Source: Lytechinus pictus
Lineage: Eukaryota; Echinodermata; Echinoidea; Temnopleuroida; Toxopneustidae
Direction: 5' to 3'
NCBI RefSeq assembly: GCF_037042905.1
Contig: NC_087254.1
Location: 10,587,103 to 10,651,102 of the forward strand
Length of the DNA stretch: 64,000 nt
Made by a program: the position numbers and the translations under genes. Positions 34,166-45,929 of this stretch are shown here, in pieces (within the stretch, counting starts at the first letter, position 1; every line of letters starts with the position of its first letter). The notes below the pieces were generated by a model, which saw nothing but the letters and a program-made list of their open reading frames with translations, had not been told where the DNA came from and made no database searches.

Positions 34166-34470
34166 TAGGCCTGGGAGTAAACATTGAATGGTTCGAATGG
34201 CTTGCCGCCGATCGCTATTCGATTAGTAAAATTTACACTGTTCGAATGTTCGGCAGATCCCGATTAGACACTTGGGATCACTCAAATACTCAAGTAATAG
34301 TAACAAAATGACAAGATAACAATGATAATAATTTTTTAAAATACATGATACAGGTTTAAAAATGATGTTATCGAGGTAATTTGTCAAAAATGAACAATAA
34401 TTGTATCACATTCATAGTTAATTTACACAAACCTGAAAGAGCTCCTACATGTAAAATCGTTCCAGGCCTA
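34166..34470. mobile_element. 305-bp hAT-type MITE
   Basis: TAGGCCTGG...CCAGGCCTA with the 8-bp duplication ATACTAAT at 34158-34165 and 34471-34478. Eight-bp duplications are characteristic of hAT elements. Confidence 0.85.
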
Positions 34471-34725
34471 ATACTAATATATCTACACAATTTTGTTTAG
34501 TTCGCAATTATGGCCACAATAGGCTGAAAATTGTTGCTAATTTTACCATTACTAGACATCATGATTCTGAATTGAACTAGCTTTTATCTATGAAAAGAAA
34601 TGAAATAGCAATAAATTTCAATTTTTTAGTATTCTTATAATTATATAGAACTCCATGATTTAATCTTTCTATCAATTGTTAAAACACATGCATATTGGTA
34701 AGTGGTGCACCCACCTCTGTCCTAC

Positions 34726-34973
34726 CTCAGGGTTGATAGATGTAATCATCACATTCCTTGATCACTGGACTGAAGAAGCAGCTGGCAGTTCTCATTCTGA
34801 CCCTGTAGCTCCAGCACTCTGTGTCCCTTCTCCTTCTTAGTCTCCTCATGCAAGGCTAAGGTGGAATGCATGCATGATATGTCAGCTTTCATCCGCTCCG
34901 GGGACTGGACGACCTGAGCTTGCATCTTGCTCACTGTATCCTTCTTGTTCAGGCTAGACAGCTTGCACTTGTC
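34726..34973 (-). pseudogene. NUF2: NUF2-like exon with SPE(R/K) motif
   Basis: Acceptor CCTCTCCAG precedes GACAAG; a donor GTAGGA follows 34726. The frame gives DKCKLSSLNKK, QAQVVQSPERMKADI and a Glu/Gln-rich helix, then TGA at about 34749, 23 bases before the donor. A weak GTGATC donor just upstream of the stop could rescue the frame. Confidence 0.55.
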
Positions 34974-36980
34974 CTGGAGAGGAGAGGAATTCAGAAACTG
35001 ATGTTCAGTCGCAAATCGAGCAGAAGTACAAAAATCATATATGATTGAGCATTGGAGAAAGTTGAGTTGTAATTGAGCACAAGTACAAATTTGCATTGAA
35101 TTGTTACGTAAAACATGTGATATACATGAAGCAAAAGCATGCAGTCTCCAATGGGTTAATCAAAGAGCATGCACTTGGTTTTGTGTAATTGCTGAGAAAT
35201 AGACAAAATAAGCAGAGAATTCCAGCCATAGTCAGTTTCACTATGTGATTTCGCCGGATTTTTTTTGGAGAAATTGAATAATATACATTTTCGGAAAGGT
35301 TATTGTATAAGGAATCAGAATAGCAATGTTTCCATTTGCACCGATACCAATATGGCCACCATCTTGGATTTTTACAAAATGGCCGCCAAAAACGGTGTTT
35401 TCGACAATATCGCGGCTTCTAAGTAACATAGAATCATGATTTTGGCACCAAAACCACAATTTTTTTTAGGTCAAGGAATCCATTGGTATAAACAAAATCA
35501 ACTTTATTCAAGTAAAAAACATCTTTTATGATACCCGGTATTTCTTATCTTTATCTACGTATTTCCAGACTCGAACTCACATAAAGGCCAAATGAAGTGT
35601 TGCAAATTAAGTGATCTGGACATACCTTTCAGTGAGGGAAATGTTAAACCAGTGTTTGTTATACATGATATTACTAATCATTTATTGAGTGTTCCATGTC
35701 ACATGATTAGGTCATAGGTCAGTATTCTAGTAGCATCAGACGGACTTAAGATAGAGTCCACTGTGGACAGTACATTAAACCATAAAAATCTAAGTGTCAA
35801 AATACGAGTGTTGCGACTTCACAAGACTGTAAACGTTAGTGGACTTGGCAAGTGTTGTGTCATGAATGATGAAAACAAAAGTGGAAATGCTATTGGATAC
35901 CTCATAGATGGCTATGTGCAGCCGATAGTGGTGCAAGTGGTGTCTTTGACAAAGGTTCCCTTAATGCCTTCCTCTCGGGAGAGCATTTCAACCAGACAAG
36001 AATAACAATAGTTCTACTATCAGCTGCAATGCAGATCAAACATATTGATCTCCTTTTTTTTCAAGTAAGAGAGACAAATGTGGGCTGACAATTGATTGAG
36101 ATGTTAAAAATTCTTCAGACGTCACCTTCATCTGAACGTACAGAAGAGGTAAAACAGTCCCGTCGAGTACAAATCCTTCACAGTGGCCTGCAATCTATCA
36201 ATCTATTCCGTGTTAGACACTTTGGAAGGTAGCCATTGTGTCAATGCACAACTTTAGGAGAGTCATGTTGAAATGATTGACATTTATCTGCCTCTCTTTA
36301 GAGTCACACGGAAACCACATTGATCCTTCCGCGTTCATGCTTGGAGAAACAAAGTAATCTTTGCTGCAAACCATCTAACATGCTCCATGTGTCTGTACAA
36401 TCTTACGCTACTGTCCAAACACACCTTGGAATAAGGCTGCAACTCTAACAAGGAGAGCTATCTGTGGCACTCTCATCTAATGCATTGTCGACAACCAGTT
36501 GACTAGGCACTAGAGAGTACCATCAATGTCGACGCAGCATCCCGATGCACAGCCATAGTTTAATTCCATCTGAGTCAAGACCTGCACAAGAACAATGGAC
36601 AATTCCAAAATCAGCCAGAAGCACCATAGTCAGACAACTGCTTGTGATGACTCTATGACACTGGAGCGCATATGTCAGCTCATGGTAGCTCTCACTTCAA
36701 TGGTGTCAGAACTTAGAGTTTTTCTACTTGCTGATGTTTAGGTTTTACACTGTTTTACAGAGCTAAGAATAAAATTCTTGCTGGACTAATTTTGGAAAGC
36801 TTCCTTTATGTTACTTTGTATGGCTCTCTGGAAACATTCTGGATCTACACATAGTCAGAGTATCATCAGAAAACCGTGCTCTTGTATGCAAGGATGGTTG
36901 CAGTATATGAATTTTATTCAGGCAAGATCTCTTTTTTTTCTAATTTACTGTTTATTATGTTGTATTTATGTTGGATTGTC
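34974..36980. other. No gene supported
   Basis: An 80-codon plus-strand frame (35763-36005) and a short frame starting at 36595 are open but resemble nothing I know. The stretch may belong to the decayed element that follows. Confidence 0.35.
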
Positions 36981-36984
36981 AGGT

Positions 36985-37132
36985 GCCTTGAGCATTGTGC
37001 ATTGAGCTGTGTGCACCGAATAGGTAGCCTAGCTTAGCCGGGTAATAATAGCAGGGCCCGCTGGGAGAACAGTTTTCGGAACTGAAGTGGCTACCCTGGG
37101 TAAATATACCTTTATTATTATTATTATATATT
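36985..37132 (+). mobile_element. 3' part of a SINE-like element
   Basis: It contains GCCTAGCTTAGCCGGGTAAT, shared with the SINE at 16.9 kb, then a different tail ending in an ATT microsatellite. Probably a related SINE with another 3' end. Confidence 0.55.
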
Positions 37133-37271
37133 ATTATTCTTTGGAATAGATATGGTGCGCAATAGAAATGTGTTTGTTATTAAAGCATTTGCAAAATCAT
37201 TGTAATCGTAAGCCCTAATCGTAACCAAGAAGTTAGAACGTTTAAAGTAAAAAAACAAATTTCTATGGAGA

Positions 37272-38465
37272 CTTGACACACCTGTCCAAGGTGTTTGACA
37301 CTTCTATGGGTTCTTCTGCCAAGACCTTGACGAACGATGCGGTTCTTTACTGTCTAGCTCAAGAGAGTTTTCCTGAACGCATCCTATAAGGTAAAAGATT
37401 GGAAAGACTCCTTCCTGCAGGAATGCTCTAGAGACCCTTCAAGGTTTGAAAGGCTCATCGCTTAAAAGAGAGTGAAGAATTTTGCCACTGCAGCGGTGAA
37501 GGGAAGAATGAAAAGATTGTAGAAACAAAGACAATGCGAGACTTGCTTAGTATATTTCTGTATATATTGCCTGTAGCAATAAGACTGACCTTGCCAGGGT
37601 GTCCCCTTTTACACCGACACCAGGGCCTCTCACTCGAGCTAGTATTTTTGGCACAGTTATGAAGACCACAAGGCATAAAATCTCCCAACACCTTGAAGCC
37701 TGAATCAGTTGATGTAGTGTTTATATATGATGCTATGTTCGTAATCCAGTCATTGCCTGCTGACTTGCTCGCTCCATTTTGCCAGAACAAAAGAACTGGT
37801 CTTGAGGATCATATGCAGATCTCTTGCCAAAGAGATTACTCTGTCTTTAATAATTACATAAAAGAAGCTTCAAGAATGCAGAGCAACAAGCACAGGGTGC
37901 TAATGAAAATAGAAATTTGACCAAAGTGAAAAAAGTGTTGCATGTCCATGATCTAATGCTGTAAAGTGCCATTAAAACAGGGTCCAGAATTCTTCTTGAG
38001 AAGTCAACGAGAGGCAAAAGGCAAATAAGTTTTCGACTTCAAATGTCTACATCCAAGGTATTATCAGGTATCTCACAAATAATTCCCTGGTATTATCAAA
38101 GGTATTTCCTATCACTTGTGCTCAGCAGTTGCACCCTAAAAACTTCCCAACATGCCTTTAGGTCTTTGAGCTTCAAAATCTTCTGTTCAATTCTTCATAG
38201 ATCAAAGGAGTAATGACAATTGACAAGTATGCTGGTATTATTCAGAAAAAGAATTTGTTGATGCACATGAAAATCAGTGTCGGCAATAGTAAATACAACG
38301 TAAATCAATCAGGACGCAAAGAAGAATCTGTGCATGGATTTTGATGTTGTCACATGGAAGCTGACACAAGAATTGCGTACCACGTAAGCGTACTGTCTCA
38401 ATCAGTTGAAGGACAAAATATTGATGAAAGTGCAACTGAAGCTGATATCAACAACTTCCCCTGAC
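37272..38465 (+). pseudogene. Decayed copy of a dispersed invertebrate protein family
   Basis: Fragments in shifting frames resemble a family of large hypothetical proteins repeated in echinoderm and cnidarian genomes, known to me only by its motifs. Seen: DWKDSFLQECSRDPSRFER then KRVKNFATAAVKGRMKRL (37390-37520), KPESVDVVFIYDAMFVIQSL (37693-37760) and MEADTRIAYHVSVLSQ (about 38352-38400), the last matching the family's HEEADTR motif. Several stops and frameshifts interrupt it. I know no established function; its copy number suggests a mobile or mobile-derived gene. Confidence 0.5.
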
Positions 38466-38681
38466 TGCTATCAGGGTTAAGATAAAAGTTACATACATGC
38501 TTTTAATTCTGAAAAGCCGAAACCTGATGACATACCAACACCGCAATCTGAGTTTTCCACTTGCATATTAATCCTGCATTATCATCCAGGATTTAATAAT
38601 TTGATTTTATAATGCATACATCTTTACACAATTCATAACACAACACTTGCTAAGATATATTATGTATTTGTATGCATCCTG

Positions 38682-38883
38682 GGGGATGACTTGGAGTCGC
38701 ACTTACATGTAAATCCCTAGTTTCGTGTGGTATAAGTGGCATCAGCGCATTGGTCAAATCATACTAAAGTGGGCATGCACTACCGCACATTAATCAATAA
38801 GATTGTGCATTACATATCATGACAGCATTTAAGCATGATAAGCAAAGAGAAAAGTCACACTTAAATCTTTGTGAAACACTTCC
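38682..38883. mobile_element. GTGTTTCACAAAG MITE, worn left end
   Basis: Right end TAAATCTTTGTGAAACACTTCC. Body GGTCAAATCATACTAAAGTGG matches the 4056 copy. Confidence 0.65.
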
Positions 38884-38933
38884 GGTATTGTTTTTCAATA
38901 GAGATCATGATTTCTATTGCATTTATATAATAT

Positions 38934-39496
38934 GGGGGGTGTTTCACAAAGATTTAAGTACGACTTAAGGCCACCGCACACCTTACGACCTGACTGGTCT
39001 ATGACCGAGTGAAGGGAAATGTTACGTCACAGCTCTTGTCAGCTTGAGAGTTGCAGACCGGTCATAGACAAATCGCAAGGAAAATCTTAAGGATTGGACA
39101 TGTCGAATCCTTATGACTGAATCGCAAGCTCAATCCGCCTTCCAGCCAATCAGACAGCAGATTCACGTCGCGCACATGATATGCAACGCGCATATGCAGT
39201 AGTAAGCGTAATTTTTCTCAGTTGCTACATGGCAAAAAGCAAATAGCGCATACATGAGTCGCAGACAGTAGAGTAGTTGGATCGCAAGTGTTAGGATTGA
39301 CCACGGAAAATATGACATATTTCCCGCAGTTCGTGTTGAATGTCGTCTGCTGAACCGAGCATCACAGCTGGTGTTGACGATCTACGGGTAATTTCCCCAT
39401 TCACCAACACCAACCCCCAGGGATTGGGAAAATTGTGATTTCAAGTTCAGTGTTGGTGTTGATGATTTGAAGCTCACAAACAGGATGAAACACCCC
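38934..39496. mobile_element. GTGTTTCACAAAG MITE with nested insertions
   Basis: It opens GGGGGGTGTTTCACAAAGAT and may close at GGATGAAACACCCCA. Inside, a second sequence starts AAGGCCACCGCACACCTTAC with inverted GGTCTATGACC and GGTCATAGAC, and another starts GTGATTTCAAGTTCAGTGTT. Confidence 0.5.
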
Positions 39497-39790
39497 AGGA
39501 AAATTAGATTTTTACAGTTAAGATAAGGGCAAATCATCAAGCCTTAAACATCTTAATGGATAATAAATTTTACTATTTCGGATTCTTGAAGTGATTTAAG
39601 CCTTTGCATTCTGTACGATGAGATTTAACTGTAATTTCTCACGTAAAGTTGAGAGGCGTGACGTCATAAGCTATCGATAACGCGATCGGTATCGTTCTTC
39701 GGAACCCAGCTCGGTGTTGGAGCTCAGTTCTGCAGCATTTTCATGGTCTCAACACCAAGACCGAACACCGAATTTGAAATCACCCCATGG
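39430..39790. mobile_element. GTGATTTCAAGTTC fold-back family, worn copy
   Basis: TTGTGATTTCAAGTTCAGTG at left and GAACACCGAATTTGAAATCAC at right are inverted; compare 19595-19800. It overlaps the nested stack to its left. Confidence 0.5.
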
Positions 39791-39875
39791 CCTAGTTCAA
39801 AGTAGCCTGCAGAATACGGTGCCCCTCAATAAAGGATATAAAATGCATGATGGCATTGTTTTAGTGTGTACTCAC

Positions 39876-39988
39876 TCATCCTTGATGTGACTGGCAAGAA
39901 GGTCTGTGACGACATCACAAGGCTGAAAGCTGTTTTTATCCATCTCCTTCTGATAATGATGAGCAGTATTTCCTATTGCCATGGCAAC
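39876..39988 (-). CDS. Candidate exon, unknown gene
   Basis: Between acceptor TTTAGTAG and donor GTGAGT the minus strand encodes IGNTAHHYQKEMDKNSFQPC then DVVTDLLASHIKD, 37 residues plus two bases. Composition looks coding, but I recognise no family, and its phase does not join the NUF2-like exon at 34973. Confidence 0.35.
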
Positions 39989-40914
39989 CTACTAAACAAA
40001 TCACACATGTAAAAAATATGAATGAGAAAATGTGATATCCAAACACGTTTATAATCATGTTAACATGGACATGAATTGATATAATTATCGCCCATTAAAT
40101 AGACAAAGTTGGGAAACATTATAATAGTGATGACGACGACAGCAATAAAAACAATATTCCGTTCTTGTGTAGCACTACTTAAGCATTGATAAGAATTACT
40201 TATTTCGGTGGATTCACAATATGATGCGCCCCATCTATCGGTTACAGTGAACAGGCCAAATTTCTAACTTTGGGGTCAACATCGACATTGCAGCACACAG
40301 TGCTACAGTAGTGGGCTGTGATGCTCTAAAAATGACAACCATATAGCAAGAATTCACCAAATCGGTCAAAATTTCACAAAGAAATATGCGGGCAAATTTC
40401 TCTCCCATCTCCTGGACCCTAGTTAACAGCATATCCGGTCGAGCCGTGTCGGCCAGCGCTGAATTATCGCATGCACTTTAGTACTCTAGTACTACCGTCT
40501 GCCACGGATGTCAACTTTTTCCCATGAGGCATTGCGAATTTCAGTCTGTCCACTGCAACCGATAGAGGGCACCATATTGTGAATCCACCGAATTGGTGGG
40601 GGGGGGGGGGGTTAGGTGATTACTTCCATTGAAGAATAGAGAGCAAATATTTGTAATGCACAATTTGATTTCATATAAAATATGGGGTCAAATGAAGTAT
40701 ACTGGGGATTGTTTCACAAAGAATTTAGTCAATGAATTTTATCAACAGAACATAAAAGTTAATGAAAATCCTTCTTCCTAATTGGCTGGGAGCAAATTAG
40801 TCATTGCACATCACTCACAGAACTCTTCATGAAATCCTCCCCAGAATCTCAGAAAAATTACCTGACAGATGAGGACACTAATCCTCAACAAGAGCTACCA
40901 GGACTTCAGCTACA

Positions 40915-41035
40915 TTGTCATCATCATCATCACCACCATTATGACCATCATCATCATCATCATCATCATCACATCCATCTTCATTATACCCATCAAATAT
41001 CAGTTATCATCCTCACTGACATCACATCATCATCA
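40915..41035. repeat. CAT microsatellite
   Basis: CATCAT array interrupted by CACC; encoded poly-His and poly-Ile frames are artefacts. Confidence 0.85.
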
Positions 41036-41286
41036 GCCCCCCCCCCCTCCCCTCACCAACTGACCCTTTTTTCACTAAACTGACCAATTCTCCTTTTTTT
41101 TCACCTGAAAAAAAAACAAGCTTTCAATATCTGTTTTGTCATATGTTTGTGTACAAATAACCCTAGCATCCATCCTCTGTTTTTTTTCAGAAAATGGCAT
41201 TCATTTTACAGTCGAACACCCATTTATTTATTTTTTTTTTTGGGGGGGGGGAAGGGAGGGGGTATCATGGTCCCTCTGATTCTTAC

Positions 41287-41432
41287 CTCTTCACATCCAT
41301 TTAAAATCTAGTAGCCAGTATGAAAATGACGTCCTATACATCCTGAGTGCATGGCTTGGGACCAGTAGGTGGAGAGGTAGTACTGGATCCCTCGTCTTTC
41401 TCCTCTCCATTCATAACTTGTAAAGTGTGTAA
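41287..41432 (-). CDS. Candidate exon, unknown gene
   Basis: Acceptor TCTCTATGCAG and donor GTAAGA frame 146 bases. The first frame reads LHTLQVMNGEEKDEGSSTTS then PPTGPKPCTQDV and stops at TAG 41336-41334. It could be a terminal exon of an unidentified minus-strand gene. Confidence 0.3.
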
Positions 41433-41851
41433 CTGCATAGAGATAGAATAGAGAGGCAAAGTTGATCAGGGGCTAATTCAGAAACAGCTAAAATAAATTT
41501 AAGTGACACAATATCAATTTAGAGAAATTTGATTGGCTCCAATTTTTTGAAAATTGTTGTGGGCTTTTATGAATCAACAAAATCTAATATCAAACTACCA
41601 TTGATATTGTTTAGTAATTCAAAACACAAAAACAAACAGGAATCAGAGGTTACAAAAATAAATTGATTGCAGGAGATGGGAGCACCCGAGTTTAAGAGTT
41701 AATAGTGCTTACGCATGCCAGTGGTAAATGGCACAGGGGCTGAACTTATTGTGGAAGGTAAATTATGTATGATTTCATGATCCAAGTTTAATTTTAATTT
41801 ATCTACTTGTTTGATAAGTTATGATGAAAACAAATGATGATCTCTATAGGT

Positions 41852-42251
41852 GTTTTTATACTGAAGGCGAAGTGGAGTTGAATTTACTCTGGATTAACTC
41901 CGGATTGAGTTGATACGCTTGTACTGCGGACATTACACCACCTTTCAAACTGGCTAGCTCAGCAGTGGTGTATTCACAGTCGTTTCCGTGGTTTCCAAGA
42001 GATTCTTCGCGCCATATGTGTGGCGCACAGAATCTCCCCCATGTGGAAATGAATGAAGTTACGCGTGAGATAGGCAATACCGCACTTCCGGTGCGGACTA
42101 ACTCAGTTTGTAACCCTCTTCTCGAAGTGGGCTGAGTACTCCACTTTGAATCTGGATCAAAATAATCCTAGAATTTTTATACTGCCCTCCGAAGTGGAGT
42201 AACCCCTTCTGGACTCCGGGGTAACTCCACTTTGGCTGTCAGTATAAAAGT
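41852..42251. mobile_element. MITE with GAAGTGGAGTTG-type ends
   Basis: TTTTTATACTGAAGGCGAAG at left and CTTTGGCTGTCAGTATAAAA at right are inverted; CGAAGTGGAGT recurs internally, as does GGCGCACAG/GCGCCAT sequence in the middle. Confidence 0.65.
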
Positions 42252-42343
42252 GATATACGACAGCTTACCCCACTAATCCCAAATCACATCGGGGGAACAT
42301 TTCATGAAATGATTTGTCACCAATTTCCAATGATCATTTTGCT

Positions 42344-42943
42344 TTAAAGGTCAAGTCCACCCCAGACAAAAGATGATTTGAATAAATAGAGAAAAATCAA
42401 ACAAGAATAATGCTGAAATCTTCATCAAAATCGGATGGAAAATAAGAAAGTTATGACATTTTAAAGTGTCGCTTATCATTCATGAAACAGTTCTTTGCTC
42501 AATTCAGTGATATGCGAATGAGAGTCGATGATGTCACTCACTCACTATTTCTTTTGTTTTTTATTGTTTGAATTATACAATATTTCATTTTTTACAGATT
42601 TGACAATTATGGCCATCTTGTTGAACCACAAACTGTTAAAACAATCGAATTCCACATGATCAGGGAGGAATAAAACCTTTTCCGCGTTACAATGAGGAGA
42701 AAATTCAAATATTTCATATAATAAAATACAAAAGAAGTAGTGAGTGGGTGATGTCATCGGTCCCCTCATTTGCATACTGACCTGGATGTGCATATCACTG
42801 TTTTGTGAAATTTAGAAAAACTTTAAAATGTCATAACTTTCTTATTTCAGATCCGAATTTGATGAAATTTTCAGTGTTATTCTTGTTTTATTTTTCTCTT
42901 TTTATTCAAATCATCTTTTCGTTGGGGTGGACTTGTCCTTTAA
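42344..42943. mobile_element. 600-bp fold-back element, AAAGGTCAAGTCCACCCC ends
   Basis: TTAAAGGTCAAGTCCACCCC opens and GGGGTGGACTTGTCCTTTAA closes it. Arms of about 230 bp include AAGAAAGTTATGACATTTTA and CTCACTCACTATTTCTTTTG. Copies at 57269-57873 and 27165-27584. Confidence 0.85.
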
Positions 42944-43157
42944 GCCAATAAGATGCACTTGCAAGGATTTTCAGTAGCTTATAACAATAATCGGTGAAAA
43001 TCACTATTTGCTCCCAAAATTACAGAATGCACACAAGTCTGACTATGAACCATCAGAAAGTTCCTAAGATTCCTAATCCTGAGAAGTATATTCTCTCAAA
43101 GGATAACCTTTCACAACCTCTTGGCTGCTGTCGCTTCAAGCTTTGCTTATGATAGCA

Positions 43158-43953
43158 GGGGTGGTATTCTAAAAATTGTCTTAACATTTCTTGTAAGTCA
43201 GCAAGATAACAGCTCGCTAAAATTCTCTTATATTGGTATTCTGAAAATTGTATTATCTCTGTAAGGACGTCACATATTTTATCTCTGACACGCCCAATAT
43301 TTCATCATCAACCAATCATTGAGCTTGTTATATATGCTTAGGTCAACCAATAGAAGCATCTCTTCTGAAAAAATAATGAAGCGCATTGTTGATATGAGGC
43401 GTAATTTCCTTGCGCCCCCGATGCTATTGCTTGTGCGCTTCTGTGCTAAAAATACACTTGGATCTTCTCAAAGACATATTTTCTCTGAAAAGATTCATCG
43501 TCTCGAACACCAATTTTTAATTGCTGAAAAGTCTACCAATCCATCGTTATAATGTCTTTGGAATGTCTCCTTTTGTAAAACACGATGTTCTTTCTTGCGG
43601 GATGCAGCAAGAAATAATTATTGCAGACGGATAAATATCGCATGCAACAATAAGTTACAATAGCCTCCTACCTCTTGTAAATTTTCTTGTATTTTGCAAG
43701 GAAGTTAACAGAACGCAAAGATAAGAGAATTTTCAGAATACCTGTTATCTCGATATGTTATCTTGCGCAAAGGGATATTTATGCACCGTTTTTAATTTTA
43801 CGCTTAATTCTAGTTCTGACATCATACGCGCTCAGCGAAAGTTACAAGAAAATTTACAAGAAAAGATACAAGAATTTTCGGAATACGGACTTTATTGTAA
43901 CTCTAAAGATACAAGAATATTTATCTTAAGACAATTTTCAGAATACGGCCCCA
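43158..43953. mobile_element. TIR element, GGGGTGGTATTCT ends
   Basis: Left GGGGTGGTATTCTAAAAATTGTC, right CAATTTTCAGAATACGGCCCC. Subterminal GAATAC motifs repeat near both ends. Related to 61221-62488. Internal frames match no transposase I know. Confidence 0.65.
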
Positions 43954-44047
43954 GGCCTCTACATTTATCTTTTTGTCAGACTGATTTGCAATTATTTTCT
44001 TTTCAAATTAAGTGTGTGTGAATTCCATTCCACATTTTTTTTGTCAG

Positions 44048-44223
44048 AAACTTGCTGGAATTGATCTTAAAGATATAAAGACTCAACTCACCGATGATCC
44101 CAATTTGATAGAAATTGGAGCCAAGCTCATTCTGGGCATGTCAAGAGAAGGCTTCTCATCCGTAGCAAACATAGGAGACTACTTCGGTCCAATGTTGAGG
44201 TTTGGTGTATGTCACAAGGTGGG
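44048..44223 (+). CDS. Candidate orphan exon
   Basis: After acceptor TTTTTTTGTCAG a frame of 58 codons reads KLAGIDLKDIKTQL, DDPNLIEIGAKLILGM, SREGFSSVANIGDYFGPMLR and FGVCHK, with possible donors at GTATGTC or GTGGGG. Codon and residue composition look coding, unlike the repeats around it, but I cannot assign a family and no partner exon is visible. Confidence 0.4.
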
Positions 44224-44434
44224 GATAGGTGCATCTAGGGGTTTGTGAACCTGCAGGCGATGTAGTCGAGTGGATACAGGGACGAGGCTCTGAGGGGTGT
44301 GGCTTTGTAGGTAGTCCAACTGGGTCCTAGAGTAGGAAGGACTGGAATTCATGCATTTTGGTGGAAGTGAAACAAAATGCCTTTTGACTCACCAGCCATT
44401 TTCTGAACTGGAATAAAATCAAACTCTTCCATGT

Positions 44435-44525
44435 CAGTTTCGGCTCTCTACTTTCTTCCTCTTCTTTTGCCACAAACTTGCCATCATGTCCATGGAGATG
44501 CCACCGAACTCACTTTTGATAGTCA
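44435..44525 (-). other. Weak exon-like stretch
   Basis: Minus strand, after TGTTAAG: ATG-initiated frame MTIKSEFGGISMDMMASLWQ followed by KKRKKVESRN and TGA. No family match and a poor acceptor, so support is slight. Confidence 0.2.
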
Positions 44526-44754
44526 TCTTAACAGCTACGCAAGGAACAGAGAAGAGTGAAAATTAATGATAGTTTATGCAATTGCATGATTAATATCTAT
44601 ATATTTTCATTAAAATCATTGAATGTAAAATGGAATCCTTTGTGTTTACACTACAAAACAGTACAGTTCCAGAAGTCTTAAGATGTGAAACTTTGAGGAC
44701 AATTTGCAGACAAAAACAAAATCAATGATTCAAGACATTGGTGATTTTGCACAT

Positions 44755-45547
44755 TGTATTAATTTTGAAAAGTCTTTGAGCAGTCGGGTGTTTTTTCAAA
44801 GTACAAACCTTTGAGGTTTGGGTTTATATTAGTGAAGGGTTTGTTTGTTGGGTTGAACTTCTTTATGTTGATATTGAAGAATGTGTAATAAATAATGGAT
44901 ACTCATCAAATAATTTTGAAAATTACACAGAGAAGTAAGACAGGGTTGTCCCATCTTACCATCTCTTCACACTTCACAATTTAAGGTTGCATAGTTTGAA
45001 AAAATCAACAAATCTTTGATTTGAAAATATATGATCATACTGAAATCAAAATAAGCGAATATGCAGACAACACAGCTATTTACCTAAACCCAATGAACAG
45101 TAGTTTGGTAAGTGCATATCTATATTAAATACTTCAAATAAAATGTCTGGCTTAAATGTCAATGTTGAAAAGACTATTAAACTTGGAAATTGTATGATGC
45201 ATTTATGTCAACACTTCCCTTTTCAATAGCCTGTGGATTACTTTTCATATTTAGGCATAAAAATCCAATTGAGTGATATCTATTCATTTTATAACCTGAA
45301 CTTCACACCTAAATTGGAAGAAATCAAATCTCTGTCAAACAACTGGAATGGGAGATCTTTTTCATTCTATGAGAATGTAGTTGTAATCAAAACATTCATT
45401 ATCCCAAATTTACATTTACATTATTTACATTTACATAAAAAGTACCCTTTTCAGGGTAATGCAACGGCTGCTATTCATTTTGTTTTTGCAGTGAAAAGGG
45501 CGATACAATTAAAACTGGTATACAATGACTATACAGATGACAAATAA
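44755..45547 (+). pseudogene. Non-LTR retrotransposon RT fragment, L1/Tx1-like
   Basis: Degenerate reverse-transcriptase region in shifting frames: FEKVFEQ-like start, IEECVINNGYSSNNFENY, VRQGCPILPSL (RT block 4), ISEYADNTAIYL (catalytic YADD changed to YADN) and YFSYLGIKIQ. Order and spacing fit the L1/Tx1 group, whose proteins carry INNGWS, RQGCP and YLGI motifs. Many stops, and the endonuclease part is absent: a dead, 5'-truncated copy. Confidence 0.8.
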
Positions 45548-45929
45548 TAATTTTTCTAATGTAAATTAGCAAAAACCACCCAACTTTTCAAGTAGTGTGT
45601 ATGTACTTTTAATGCAGATTAAAAAAAAAGAGAATGCTATATATCTTTTAAACTGAATCGATCTGAGTTCCATAGGAAATATTATATGCATTATTAATAT
45701 GGAAGTGTACAGTGTAATGATTAATGATCTAAGTTTCTGTTTGATTTTAATCTGTAACATGTCATCTCAACCTGTCATGGAGTGTTGTTTATATATAATG
45801 TGTATTTGTTCTGAGATTGTCTTTGTTAAAATGTGAATTGTAAATTAATTTCGTTAAAAATAACATCTCAAAGCTGTTGAAGTCTTGCCTCAAACCACAC
45901 CTGTAACACCAATTATCTGCCACGGATAA

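Larger units (their letters stand above)
26734..34973 (-). pseudogene. NUF2: NUF2-like gene, partial and apparently broken
   Basis: NUF2 is a subunit of the NDC80 kinetochore complex; its long coiled coil pairs with NDC80. Four minus-strand exon regions with splice-like borders resemble it: 34973-34726, 33324-32992, 27694-27620 and 26790-26734. Evidence: QAQVVQSPERMKAD versus the vertebrate KIVDSPEKLK motif; a helical stretch with EDLQ and a central Cys; and the C-terminal NFEHLLVALDLYHKDL like the NUF2 end around ALEKYHDGIEKA. All are coiled-coil-like. Breaks: TGA before the donor in the first exon and a MITE with TAA in the second. The N-terminal calponin-homology exons were not found. A live gene with unusual splicing, or an allelic MITE insertion, remains possible. 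Confidence 0.55.

Noticed and set aside
36595..36741. Short plus-strand ORF of 48 codons
   Set aside because: No homolog recognised, no exon context, within a region of decayed sequence.
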